NCBI GenBank assembly: GCA_032595675.1
Contig: JAVQMD010000002.1
Coordinates: 744,001-808,000, forward strand
Source of the DNA: Candidatus Electrothrix rattekaaiensis
GTDB taxonomy: Bacteria > Desulfobacterota > Desulfobulbia > Desulfobulbales > Desulfobulbaceae
Length of the DNA: 64,000 bases
Reading direction: 5' to 3'
Shown here: in pieces, positions 52,757 through 61,001 of the stretch
Numbering within the stretch: the stretch's first letter is position 1
Layout of the letters: every line of letters begins with the position of its first letter
The notes under the pieces: generated by a model
Seen by the model: only the letters and a program-made list of their open reading frames with translations
Database searches by the model: none
Told to the model about the DNA's origin: nothing
Position numbers and translations under genes: made by a program

Positions 52757-53109
52757 AGCTGGTTAATATTCCGATATTGAGTAGTTTCTCGGTACTTCAA
52801 TCGTACCTACAGGAATGCTCTTTCAAAAGGATGTCGCTGAACGTTTTGGGAAAAAAAGCCATGATGTTCGGCACAGTTATTCGCAGGATGGCTGAGGAGG
52901 TAACCTTTCTGGGAGCGTCCTTAACGCGACATAATATTTTTTGATTATAACGCAAGAGATAATTCTTGTCGACAGGTAGGACTATTCTGTGGGATTCAGC
53001 TGCGGTTTTTACGGGAAATGCGAGAAAGGGAAGGCCGGAAGAAGTATCTCCCGCAGCGACGGTATCGCTGCAGGAGATAGAGGGCGGAGAAGGAATTATC
53101 AGTTACGGT
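52757..53109. other. Intergenic spacer with a terminator hairpin
   Basis: No supported gene was found; a plus-strand frame from 52966 overlaps the barrel gene on the other strand and has no product-like features. The spacer holds the hairpin at 53045-53079. It should also contain the promoter of the FG-GAP gene, which I cannot place. Confidence 0.55.
53045..53079 (-). terminator. Probable terminator of the outer-membrane barrel gene
   Basis: TATCTCC (53045-53051) and GCAGCGA (53053-53059) pair with TCGCTGC (53065-53071) and GGAGATA (53073-53079): 14 base pairs with one central mismatch and a five-base loop. On the minus strand the hairpin is followed by CTTCTTCC rather than a pure T run. It begins 31 bp after the stop of the upstream gene. 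Confidence 0.6.
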
Positions 53110-53838
53110 TTAATAAGAGAAACTGATGGACATACCGCCGTAGAAGGCATTTTGCCCATCTTCTGGATCAAAAAAGTTCTCAATGTCATGTTGTGTGCCT
53201 TGTTCACTGTCAGCAAGGAGGGAACGAGACCATTGGAATTCCGGAGTAACTGTCAGAAATCCCTTGTAGGAGACCGGAAGGTACAGTGACATAGAGGCAG
53301 CCTTGTTGGTATTGTTTTCTTCAACAGGATTATTAGCGAGCAGTACAGCTTTTGAGCCGACACCTACAGCTAAATCATTACTGACCTGAAACGAATGTGA
53401 AAGATCAAGGGTTACGTACCAAGGCCTTTCTTGTATATTATTTAACGTATTTTTGCTGTAATTATCCAGGCCAAGTAGAACAGAACCTTTGTTTGGATCT
53501 TTGTCGCCTGTAGTATATATGTACCCAGCGGAAAAACCGAGACGACCTGCTGAGCCTCCATAAGAGAGCGTGATATCCTGGCCGTCAAACTGTCCTTGTT
53601 CGGTAAATAATCCCTTCAGAATGTCTTTTGATTGACCAAGGGACAGACTCACTCCTGGTGAACTCTCATCATTGAGGCCACCATACATTCCTGCGGCCAA
53701 TATAAAACTACTCACCGCACTTTCGTCATAGGTACTGGTGGTGATATTCTGCTTAGCATCTTCAGCACGGGCAGACTCATTGCCGATTAATAATGCTGTT
53801 AGTGCAATACACAGAAATGGAATTTTTTTGATGACCAT
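53110..53838 (-). CDS. Probable outer-membrane beta-barrel protein
   Basis: A 242-residue protein. The frame is open from 53910, but the ATG at 53838 gives a clean signal peptide (MVIKKIPFLCIALTALLIG, cleaved after ESARA). The mature part alternates amphipathic strands with Asn/Gly/Asp-rich turns (GRLGFSAGYIYTTGDKDPNK, then WYVTLDLSHSFQ). It ends in SISFSY; an aromatic C-terminal residue is typical of barrels recognised by the Bam machinery. I do not recognise a specific family. A hairpin terminator follows. The gene is alone downstream of the haem genes. Confidence 0.72.
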   Translation of the reverse strand: MVIKKIPFLCIALTALLIGNESARAEDAKQNITTSTYDESAVSSFILAAGMYGGLNDESSPGVSLSLGQSKDILKGLFTEQGQFDGQDITLSYGGSAGRLGFSAGYIYTTGDKDPNKGSVLLGLDNYSKNTLNNIQERPWYVTLDLSHSFQVSNDLAVGVGSKAVLLANNPVEENNTNKAASMSLYLPVSYKGFLTVTPEFQWSRSLLADSEQGTQHDIENFFDPEDGQNAFYGGMSISFSY

Positions 53839-53959
53839 TTTTTTTCTCTGGAATGTAATTATTCTCATCAGCCTATACAATACTATACTGTCTGTAAAAC
53901 AAAATGGCAATACAAAAAACTGTACGACGTGGTAGTTGTAAAAAAAATAAAACTGATTA

Positions 53960-55513
53960 TCAGGTTGCGTCAGGGCGGTAATGGTCCATTATGGCCGCCA
54001 CCATGTCTGGAATGGTATAGTTGTCCGGTTGAATGTCAACGATCAGGCCGTTTTTTTGTACAGTTTCTGCAGTAACAGGCCCTATGGCAGCGATCTTGAC
54101 CCCATCCAAGAGTTGATGCAATTCCTGCTCATTTTCAGCATCAATCATGGTGAGGAAATTGGTCACGGTTGATGAGCTGGTAAAGGTCACTAATTCTATA
54201 TTTCCATCAACCAGTTCTTCTCGCAGTTCGTCCTTTCGTCCTTGCGGGGGCACGTTGCGATAGACCGGGGCCACCGTAACAGTTGCGCCTGCATCTTCCA
54301 GCATTTCCGGCAGAGTCTCCATCGCTTTTTCCGCCCTTGGCAGGAGGATGTGTTTCTCCACCATATCACCTGCAATCAGCGATTCCGCCAGTCCGGCACC
54401 GGTAAATTTTTCCGGTATCAGATCAGCCCGGATACCGTGCTTGAACAATTCATCCGCTGTTGCCCGCCCCACTGCACCGATGCAGCAACTGGCCAAGATG
54501 CGGCTGTCTTGCCCTATAGCCTCCAGCCGTTTGAAAAAATAGGTGATGGCGTTTAGGCTAGTAAAGAGAACCCAGTCATAGCTGCTCATATTCTGCACAG
54601 CATGATCCAGCAGGCTGTAGTCGTCTACCGGTTCAATGTGGATGGTCGAGTATTCCAGACAATCAGCTCCGTTTTCTTCCAGCAGGGAGACCAATTCGCT
54701 GGCCTGCTCTCTGGTCCGGGTAACGACCATGCGCTTGCCAAAGAGAGGGCGTCGTTCAAACCAGTCAACAGTGTCACGCAGGTTTACCACCTCGCCGACG
54801 ATAACCAAGGCTGGAGGAGTAATACCCGCCTCACGTACCACGTCGGTGATCGTTGCTAGTGTACCAACCACAGATCGCTGGATCGGGGTTGATGCCCAGC
54901 GGACCACAGCGACTGGAGTTTCTGGATCGCGCCCGTGCTCCATAAGCTTGGAGGTAATAAGAGGCAGGTTCTTGATTCCCATATAGACAACAATGGTGCC
55001 TGCACCGGTGGCCAGCTTATCCCAGGCCACTGTGGACTCGCGTTTGCCGGTGGCTTCGTGACCGGTAACAAAGGCCACTGAAGTGGTGTAGCCCCGATGG
55101 GTGATGGGAATACCGGCATAGGTGGCAGCTGCTGTAGCCGAGGTTACGCCGGGAACTACCTCAAAATCAACCCCTTCTTTGACGAGTTCCTGAATTTCTT
55201 CAGCACCGCGTCCAAAGATAAAGGGATCACCGCCCTTGAGTCGAACGACCCGCTTGCCGGAGGCACCGTACTCCGTCAGCATTTGGTTGATCCCTTCCTG
55301 GGTGTAGGCATGGAGTCCGCCGCCTTTTTTGCCCACATAAATCAGCTCGGCGGTGTCGGGTACATGCTTCAGCAGTTTCTTGTTGACCAGATAGTCGTAG
55401 AACACGACTTCTGCTCGCTCAAGGAGATATTTTCCCCGGAGGGTGAGCAGGCCCGGATCACCAGGACCAGCACCAACGAGGTAGACTTTGCCTTTTATGT
55501 TCTTTTCGCTCAT
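53960..55513 (-). CDS. cobA-hemD: Fused uroporphyrinogen-III C-methyltransferase / uroporphyrinogen-III synthase
   Basis: A 517-residue fusion. Residues about 1-250 are the SAM-dependent methyltransferase (CobA/SUMT): YLVGAGPGDPGLLTLRG, then RLKGGDPFIFGRGAEE, VPGVTSATAAATYAGIPITH and VYMGIKNL. Residues about 260-515 are HemD (FGKRMVVTRTREQASELVSL, LFTSLNAITYFF, then TFTSSSTVTNFL). HemD closes hydroxymethylbilane to uroporphyrinogen III, and CobA methylates it to precorrin-2 for sirohaem or cobalamin. The fusion is known from several anaerobic lineages, including sulfate reducers. hemC lies about 1.9 kb upstream on the same strand, separated by two unrelated genes. Confidence 0.95.
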   Translation of the reverse strand: MSEKNIKGKVYLVGAGPGDPGLLTLRGKYLLERAEVVFYDYLVNKKLLKHVPDTAELIYVGKKGGGLHAYTQEGINQMLTEYGASGKRVVRLKGGDPFIFGRGAEEIQELVKEGVDFEVVPGVTSATAAATYAGIPITHRGYTTSVAFVTGHEATGKRESTVAWDKLATGAGTIVVYMGIKNLPLITSKLMEHGRDPETPVAVVRWASTPIQRSVVGTLATITDVVREAGITPPALVIVGEVVNLRDTVDWFERRPLFGKRMVVTRTREQASELVSLLEENGADCLEYSTIHIEPVDDYSLLDHAVQNMSSYDWVLFTSLNAITYFFKRLEAIGQDSRILASCCIGAVGRATADELFKHGIRADLIPEKFTGAGLAESLIAGDMVEKHILLPRAEKAMETLPEMLEDAGATVTVAPVYRNVPPQGRKDELREELVDGNIELVTFTSSSTVTNFLTMIDAENEQELHQLLDGVKIAAIGPVTAETVQKNGLIVDIQPDNYTIPDMVAAIMDHYRPDAT

Positions 55514-55562
55514 GAGTTACTGTTTTTTTTATATTGAGGCTGTGGCGATGTGCCGAATGTCG

Positions 55563-56144
55563 TCAACTTGGTTGCGCTGAATTATCGTGGGAAATAATGT
55601 CTCTTACAGCTTTAATCAACACATTGAAGCTGTTTGATTGATTGTCTTCAGGATTCAAATATCTACCGATGGCTCGGGAACCGGAAATTTTTTGATAACG
55701 TTTGTTGGTCAAGACCTTTAATTCACGGGAAGGATTAGGCAGGTTGTCGGGTTGGCGAAATTTTTTTTGATTCTGCCGCTTCGCCAAACCGCTCATATCC
55801 AGGCTTTTTTCCACCGCCTGCAAATCACCGAGATAAAAACTCTCCAACTCATGGCAGGCTATCCGAATGACAGCATCCGCTTGCCCGGCCTCATGGTGGC
55901 ATTTCTTTACCAAATTTTGCTTTATTTTGCGACAATCTCCGGCATCCTGATCACGTAAAATAATGAATCGGGAATTCGGCTGCCGCCATTGACGCAACTT
56001 GCGCACTAACTGTTTTTCCAGATCCTGTTTGCCCTCAAAGACAATGAAACGCGGCACAACATGTTCCGGCAGAATTTTGGGCAGGACACCGAGCAACATT
56101 TCTTTTGCCGACGGTTCTTCCAAAAAAAACACCAAGGTCATCAT
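55563..56144 (-). CDS. DUF4276 (Toprim-like) protein, partner of the upstream ATPase
   Basis: A 193-residue protein starting at ATG 56144 (a second ATG follows directly), seven bases after the stop of the AAA ATPase. The longer upstream frame would overlap that gene and is unlikely. The sequence resembles DUF4276/RloB-like proteins: VFFLEEPSAKEMLLGVLPKI with early glutamates, FIILRDQDAGDC with a DxD-type pair, and ACHELESFYLGD. The spacing of acidic residues suggests a Toprim-like metal site. The family pairs with AAA ATPases in abortive-infection and OLD-like systems. The assignment rests on motif reading alone. Confidence 0.75.
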   Translation of the reverse strand: MMTLVFFLEEPSAKEMLLGVLPKILPEHVVPRFIVFEGKQDLEKQLVRKLRQWRQPNSRFIILRDQDAGDCRKIKQNLVKKCHHEAGQADAVIRIACHELESFYLGDLQAVEKSLDMSGLAKRQNQKKFRQPDNLPNPSRELKVLTNKRYQKISGSRAIGRYLNPEDNQSNSFNVLIKAVRDIISHDNSAQPS

Positions 56145-56151
56145 AAACGCA

Positions 56152-57342
56152 TTATCTCGGATCAGCACCGGAGAAGAATCCCTGTTTCCAGAGATAGCCC
56201 ATTTTATCGCCGTCATTCATATAGGCTGCTATCTGCTCATCATCCTCAGCCCGTTTGACTTTGGTGTAGCCGTTTTCCTTGACCAGCCAGAATACCTCTT
56301 CAAGCTCGGCAGCATTGAGGAAATCCGGTGAATGAGTCGAGACAAAGACCTGACCTCCCCGTTGGGCATAGGAGCGGAATTCTTCGGCCAGTTCCAACAG
56401 CAGGGTCGGATAGAGCTGGTTTTCCGGTTCCTCGATACAGAGCAGTGGATGCGGGCTGGGATCATAAAGCAGCACCAGATAGGCAAACATTTTGATAGTT
56501 CCGTCGGAGACGTATTTGTCAATGAACGGGTCTTTAAACGAGCCGTCCTGAAATTTTAACAGCAGGCGATTGTCCGCTGTCGCCTCCGGTTTAATAGTGC
56601 CGATACCAGGCACCCGATCCTGCATACTGGCAATTATATGGTCAAATTCTTTCCTATGATTGTCGTACAGATGTTTTGCAACCAGTTGGAGATTGTCGCC
56701 GGAAACAGAGAGATGTTCCGCATAGCCGCTGTCGTCCTTACTGCCTCGGGCAAAGTTGATATGAAAGTCGGATACATGCCAGTTTTCTAGCATCTGGCGA
56801 AAAGCATTGGCGGCTTTAAATCGTTGAAACTGCCCTAGCCCCTTAATGGCCAGTATATCTGGACTATCTAACTGCTGCTGTTCCCTGTCCAGTTCTTCTT
56901 CGGTTTTGCTGAAATCTTCTTCATTGGTGACAGCGGAACCGCAACCTCGTTGGAAATTAAGAAAATGATAAGGAGAACCGTAAGCTCCCCGTTTGTAGCG
57001 AAGAATTTCCCTTTTAACGATAGTCTGCCCCTTCTCTTGAGCTATTTCGAGAAGATACGTAACCAACCGTTCATTGCCGGTGATATTGAGCCGGAATTGC
57101 AATTCAATGGAGATTGTCTGCTCTGCTCTGCCCCGGCTGACCACCTCTTGGAATCCGCCCCGGCTGCGCAGAGCACGAGATACGTTATAGGCAAGGCAGT
57201 CTTTCAGAAAACCGAAGACATCAAACAGACTGCTCTTGCCGGTGCCGTTTGCGCCCACTACAATGCAGAAAGAGGGAATGTCGGTCAGTTCAACATCCTC
57301 AAAAGTCTTGAAGTTTTTCAGGCGGATTGTTTCGATATTCAT
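56152..57342 (-). CDS. AAA family ATPase (SMC/OLD-like head)
   Basis: A 396-residue protein from ATG 57342, where the family start ETIRLKNFKTFEDVEL begins. A TTG at 57381 is less likely. Walker A is VGANGTGKSSLFDVF (about residues 27-41). The signature region follows a long helical insertion. Walker B is PLLCIEEPENQLYPTLL, with a final switch HSPDFLNA. This is the AAA_21-type ATPase found in defence islands, with no nuclease domain of its own. The DUF4276 gene follows at seven bases. It begins 42 bp after the hemC stop, inside what should be a haem operon. Confidence 0.84.
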   Translation of the reverse strand: MNIETIRLKNFKTFEDVELTDIPSFCIVVGANGTGKSSLFDVFGFLKDCLAYNVSRALRSRGGFQEVVSRGRAEQTISIELQFRLNITGNERLVTYLLEIAQEKGQTIVKREILRYKRGAYGSPYHFLNFQRGCGSAVTNEEDFSKTEEELDREQQQLDSPDILAIKGLGQFQRFKAANAFRQMLENWHVSDFHINFARGSKDDSGYAEHLSVSGDNLQLVAKHLYDNHRKEFDHIIASMQDRVPGIGTIKPEATADNRLLLKFQDGSFKDPFIDKYVSDGTIKMFAYLVLLYDPSPHPLLCIEEPENQLYPTLLLELAEEFRSYAQRGGQVFVSTHSPDFLNAAELEEVFWLVKENGYTKVKRAEDDEQIAAYMNDGDKMGYLWKQGFFSGADPR

Positions 57343-57383
57343 TGGTTGCAGTAGTTTTTTTAGGCAGTGAGGCGGGGACAACT

Positions 57384-58319
57384 TTAGTTATTCTCGTTTG
57401 CATACACCTCATCAAGAATCGCCTTGCCGCCTCGGTCGAGCAGGGTCTCCGCGAGGGTGACGCCGATTTTTTCAGCATCAGTCGCCATCCCGCTGAGGTG
57501 TTCTTTCAGGATGGTCTTGCCGTCCAAAGAGGCGATCAGGCCGGTGAGGGTGATGGTATCGCCGGCAACAGTGGCAAAACCGCCGATAGGTACTTGGCAG
57601 CCGCCTTCCAAACGAAGGAGAAAGGCCCGTTCCGCAGCAACTGCCGTAGCGGTTTCCTGGTCATGGAGAAACTGCATACCCTCTAGCAACTCGCTGTCTG
57701 TAATTCGCAACTCAATGCCCAATGATCCCTGCCCGATGGCGGGCAGCATCTGTTCCGGGGTGAACAGGGCGGTGATACGCCTTTGCATACCCAGCCGATT
57801 CAGGCCAGCTCCTGCCAAGATGATGGCATCATATTCTCCTTCATCCAATTTGCGCAGGCGGGTGTCTAGGTTGCCCCGGAGATCTCTGATTTCCAGGTCA
57901 GGGCGCAGACAGCTCAACTGAGCTTTGCGTCGCAGGCTGGAGGTTCCAATAACCGCCCCTTGGCGCAATGCATCAATATTTTTATAACTCACAGCAACAA
58001 AGGCATCCTGAGGGGTTTCTCGTTTCGGAGTAATAGCGACCTGCAAGCCTCCGGGCACCTCGGCAGGTACGTCCTTCATGGAATGTACAGCCAGATCTAC
58101 TCGCTCGTCCAGCAAGGCATCCTCGATTTCCTTGACAAATAGGCCCTTGCCACCGACCTTGGCCAAAGGGACATCCAGGATTTTATCGCCCTTGGTGAGG
58201 ATTTTCACCAGTTCTACCGTGGTGTCAGGGTACTGCTGTTCAATTTGCTTTTTTACCCAGGTGGACTGGGTTACGGCCAGCAGGCTGGCCCGAGTTCCGA
58301 TGCGTAGTATCTTTCTCAT
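57384..58319 (-). CDS. hemC: Hydroxymethylbilane synthase (porphobilinogen deaminase)
   Basis: A 311-residue enzyme, normal length when started at ATG 58319 with AGGAAA upstream; the open frame runs further to 58472 but without family similarity. It has LRIGTRASLLAVTQSTWVKK, AVHSMKDVPAEVP with the catalytic Asp, RGNLDTRLRKLDEGEYDAI and the cofactor-bearing Cys in LEGGCQVPIGGFA (near residue 240). It condenses four porphobilinogen molecules into hydroxymethylbilane, the substrate of the HemD domain encoded about 1.9 kb downstream. Confidence 0.95.
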   Translation of the reverse strand: MRKILRIGTRASLLAVTQSTWVKKQIEQQYPDTTVELVKILTKGDKILDVPLAKVGGKGLFVKEIEDALLDERVDLAVHSMKDVPAEVPGGLQVAITPKRETPQDAFVAVSYKNIDALRQGAVIGTSSLRRKAQLSCLRPDLEIRDLRGNLDTRLRKLDEGEYDAIILAGAGLNRLGMQRRITALFTPEQMLPAIGQGSLGIELRITDSELLEGMQFLHDQETATAVAAERAFLLRLEGGCQVPIGGFATVAGDTITLTGLIASLDGKTILKEHLSGMATDAEKIGVTLAETLLDRGGKAILDEVYANENN

Positions 58320-58369
58320 GCTTTTCCTGAAGTTTGCTGCACGCTCTGCTCTGATGTGCTGATTTTTGT

Positions 58370-59023
58370 TTAATCCTGCCCGACCCAACGGATAAAATGC
58401 GCTGTTTCCCGCTCGCGTTTCCCTTTGGGCGGATGCTTTGTCATCCCGATAATACAGCCATTGAGTGCCCATTCCTTGGGCGGCAGATCAAGGAGCTGCA
58501 TAAATTGCGCATTTTTTGCCAGACCATTGGTGACTGAGAGTATCTGAAACCCGACCTCATGTGCTGTTGCGGTCAGCCACATATTCTCCATGACATGGGC
58601 CAAGGCCTGCTGGGCAATGGGAGGAAAGCCTTTTTTTTCTGCGGCCACAATATAAAATGATCCATCGGTAAGGCCCGGGATTCCTTTCTCTGCTGTGGTG
58701 CTGATCCGGTCGGCAAAGAATCCCATCTTTTTGCGAAGAAAGGGGAAGAGGCGAACAGCCATACCGATCTTGGATGCCCCGCTGCGGAGTTGCGCCTCAA
58801 TGATCTGTCGGGCCTGATCCATTGCTTCTGTCCCTTGGCGGAAGATGAAGATACGCCGTCCCTCTTTGAGGGGGATTCCGGCTCCGGCAGCAAAAGGGGC
58901 GTACACCGCAGAGTCGATGATTTTTTGCAGTACTTCATCCGGCACTTGACCGCAAAAGTTGCGGCACGAACGGCGGGAGCGGATGATCTCCTCAAGGGCG
59001 GTAATCTGTTGCGAATCAGCCAT
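58370..59023 (-). CDS. Nitroreductase family protein
   Basis: A 217-residue FMN-binding-fold protein. The start ALEEIIRSRRSCRNF carries the typical Arg-rich FMN phosphate loop. YAPFAAGAGIPL takes the place of the common YAPSAxNxQPW segment. ALAHVMENMWLTATAHEVGF and the late PPKGKRE tail fit the family. Substrates cannot be predicted. It lies three bases after the stop of the pRiA4b-type gene and 51 bp before hemC, so all could share a transcript. Confidence 0.82.
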   Translation of the reverse strand: MADSQQITALEEIIRSRRSCRNFCGQVPDEVLQKIIDSAVYAPFAAGAGIPLKEGRRIFIFRQGTEAMDQARQIIEAQLRSGASKIGMAVRLFPFLRKKMGFFADRISTTAEKGIPGLTDGSFYIVAAEKKGFPPIAQQALAHVMENMWLTATAHEVGFQILSVTNGLAKNAQFMQLLDLPPKEWALNGCIIGMTKHPPKGKRERETAHFIRWVGQD

Positions 59024-59026
59024 TAT

Positions 59027-59707
59027 TTAATACGGGGGATCTGCCGGTCCGGCATAGCCGCATCGTCCCGTTCTCGGGGAGTTGATGATGGGCATGAGGT
59101 TATGGTCCTGATGCTGCTCATCTTTTGCATGCTTCTCGCACAAGAGAGCAACTTCATCCTCACTTTCTGTGCAGTCCATGCATAACCATGCCCCAGGTTT
59201 TCCGCATGCGCAGGTTTCTACTTCTGGCAGCTCGTTACGGGCCATCAGGTAGATGGGATGCTCATTCAGGGGGGTACCTTTTCTTTCGCTGACGACCTTG
59301 ATTAGCGTCTCCGAGGAGTCTCCGAAATCATAGATATGTGTGAGTTCGAGCCCTGGATGAAAAAGAGCACTGACTTCCGAGTCCATTGCGATCTCTTCAC
59401 CAAGGCGTCCTTTGGTTGAAAATTGGCTGAGGTGGCCGCAGCATTCCAACCAAATTGAGCGCAGGTAGCTGTCCAGATCCTTTAGGGTGGCTGATTCGCA
59501 GATTTCTAAGTGAAGCCAGAAATCACTGAGCCAGGTATCCTGAATTTTTAGGTGATAGATTTTTTGTATTTTTTCTGTTTTTTTATCACTCTCGCTGAGT
59601 GTTTTTTTGCGCTTGGGACAGGCAGACAGGTGTTTGACCATACCGTTTCCGGTCATTTGCCGACCACAGAAGGCGCAGGCACCGCGAGTTTGTTTTCTTT
59701 GTGTCAT
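59027..59707 (-). CDS. pRiA4b ORF-3 family protein with zinc-finger-like N-terminus
   Basis: A 226-residue protein. Residues about 11-35 form a CxxC...HxxxC zinc-finger-like element (CAFCGRQMTGNGMVKHLSAC). The middle matches the plasmid pRiA4b ORF-3 family: LKIQDTWLSDFWLHLEI, followed by FHPGLELTHIYDFGDSSE. A second Cys cluster follows (CACGKPGAWLCMDC). The family is common beside mobile elements, and its function is not settled. It is tightly linked to the nitroreductase gene (three bases apart). Confidence 0.78.
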   Translation of the reverse strand: MTQRKQTRGACAFCGRQMTGNGMVKHLSACPKRKKTLSESDKKTEKIQKIYHLKIQDTWLSDFWLHLEICESATLKDLDSYLRSIWLECCGHLSQFSTKGRLGEEIAMDSEVSALFHPGLELTHIYDFGDSSETLIKVVSERKGTPLNEHPIYLMARNELPEVETCACGKPGAWLCMDCTESEDEVALLCEKHAKDEQHQDHNLMPIINSPRTGRCGYAGPADPPY

Positions 59708-59774
59708 GTTGCTTTATGATCTCTTTATGTTGTTCTTTTTTGAGGTCTGCTGATCGGTCACTGGTATGATTTGA

Positions 59775-60389
59775 TCAGTTGTTTTGTATAGCTGTTGCCA
59801 GTTCTAAAAGACGATAGACAGCACCAAATGCTCCTTCAATATCATCAATCAAGGCCCGGCTCAAGTTTTTCGTAAATATTTTTTCTTCAAGTTTGCCAAA
59901 TTGCCATACTTCTGCATCCGTGACAATGCCGTAGATGGGTTGCTCTGGCTTGGCGTTCAGGCTTTGGGCTGCTACCAATTCTGCCAGACATTGGCCCCAG
60001 CCTTTGGTGAAATTGTTTTGCTTGGCTTCCGCAATAAGGACAAGGGGAAAGCCGAGAACATTTTTGCCCAATTTGGAGCGATGCGCGATGATGTAATCCG
60101 GCGTTCCTGTTAGCTTGGGGTCTGTTGTTGCGGCAATGGATTTATGACTCCAGAGCGAATAGTTGGTCACAAAGGCTTTGCAGGCTTCCCGTAAGAGGGG
60201 GAAGATGACAGCCTCGCAGCGGGATGCCTCAGAAGAGAAAATATCAAAATTGGTTCTGTTGAACTCAAGATCCTGAAGAAATGATTCTGACGGCGTTCTG
60301 GGAACCGGATGCAGAAATTCCTCTTCGGAAGAGATGATATTGTATGCCTTCTGAACTTCGTCCGGGGAGTTGAAATCGGTGAATGCCAT
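59775..60389 (-). CDS. PD-(D/E)XK-nuclease-fold-like protein
   Basis: A 204-residue protein. The centre has GTPDYIIAHR, then VLIAEAKQNNFTKGWGQC, which fits the D...(E)xK active-site spacing of the restriction-endonuclease fold (Asp near residue 117, EAK near 144). A conserved-looking Gln-containing helix (QCLAELVAAQ) follows, as in many such proteins. No methyltransferase or specificity subunit is adjacent, so a restriction-modification role is not supported. It may be a stand-alone nuclease or an inactive homologue. Confidence 0.65.
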   Translation of the reverse strand: MAFTDFNSPDEVQKAYNIISSEEEFLHPVPRTPSESFLQDLEFNRTNFDIFSSEASRCEAVIFPLLREACKAFVTNYSLWSHKSIAATTDPKLTGTPDYIIAHRSKLGKNVLGFPLVLIAEAKQNNFTKGWGQCLAELVAAQSLNAKPEQPIYGIVTDAEVWQFGKLEEKIFTKNLSRALIDDIEGAFGAVYRLLELATAIQNN

Positions 60390-61001
60390 AGGCCTTTACC
60401 TGTTTAGGAATGTTCTGTTGTTATTTCTTTGAGAATAATCTGGTTGTTGCATTCTATCATTCTTGGACCGCAATGATTATTTCTATTCATTTCTCAAATC
60501 TTGTTTTTGCTAAACTGTATTCAAATCGTTACTTGATCTGTATCGAAACTGCTGACTATATCAAACAGAATCCAACCTGTCCACTATTGCCGCTGTTTAC
60601 GGAGAAATCATCAGCTCCTGATGGCCAGTGAAATTTACCTCCTTAGCCCGTTCGATGTAGGGCTATGCGGGTGTGCAGTTGCCACGTTGTAGTTGGTGTT
60701 TTGTTTTGAAATGTGTATTTGTTGTGTCTATGTTATTGCTTTTTTAAGTAAGAAATAATTTGCATTTCAGTCCTGGTTGTTGTTTAATTTTTTTCAACAT
60801 GGATAATTATTCCCCAGCCTGGAAGAGTGTATGTGTAAGAAGTAAGCACTGATAAAGGACGTCGATTGATAATTTGTCGTTATCGTGGATCGCAGGAGCA
60901 TCAGGCTCTCCTCGTTGGACCGACAGGGTAAGTAAGGGCTTGAGCGGAGTTTGCTTAGTGTGGGCAAGTTTTATGATATCAATATGTAAGGAGGAGTAAG
61001 G
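60390..61001. other. AT-rich intergenic spacer of about 610 bp
   Basis: No supported gene was found. A 73-codon plus-strand frame at 60410-60631 lacks a ribosome-binding site and a recognisable product. The region separates divergent genes and should hold two promoters. A strong ribosome-binding site (GGAGGAG) sits just before the ATG at 61002. A short hairpin (AGGAG with CTCCT, about 60896-60919) is the only other structure seen. Confidence 0.55.

Noticed and set aside
60410-60631. A 73-codon frame between the nuclease-like and S74 genes
   Set aside because: The start lacks a ribosome-binding site and the translation looks random.
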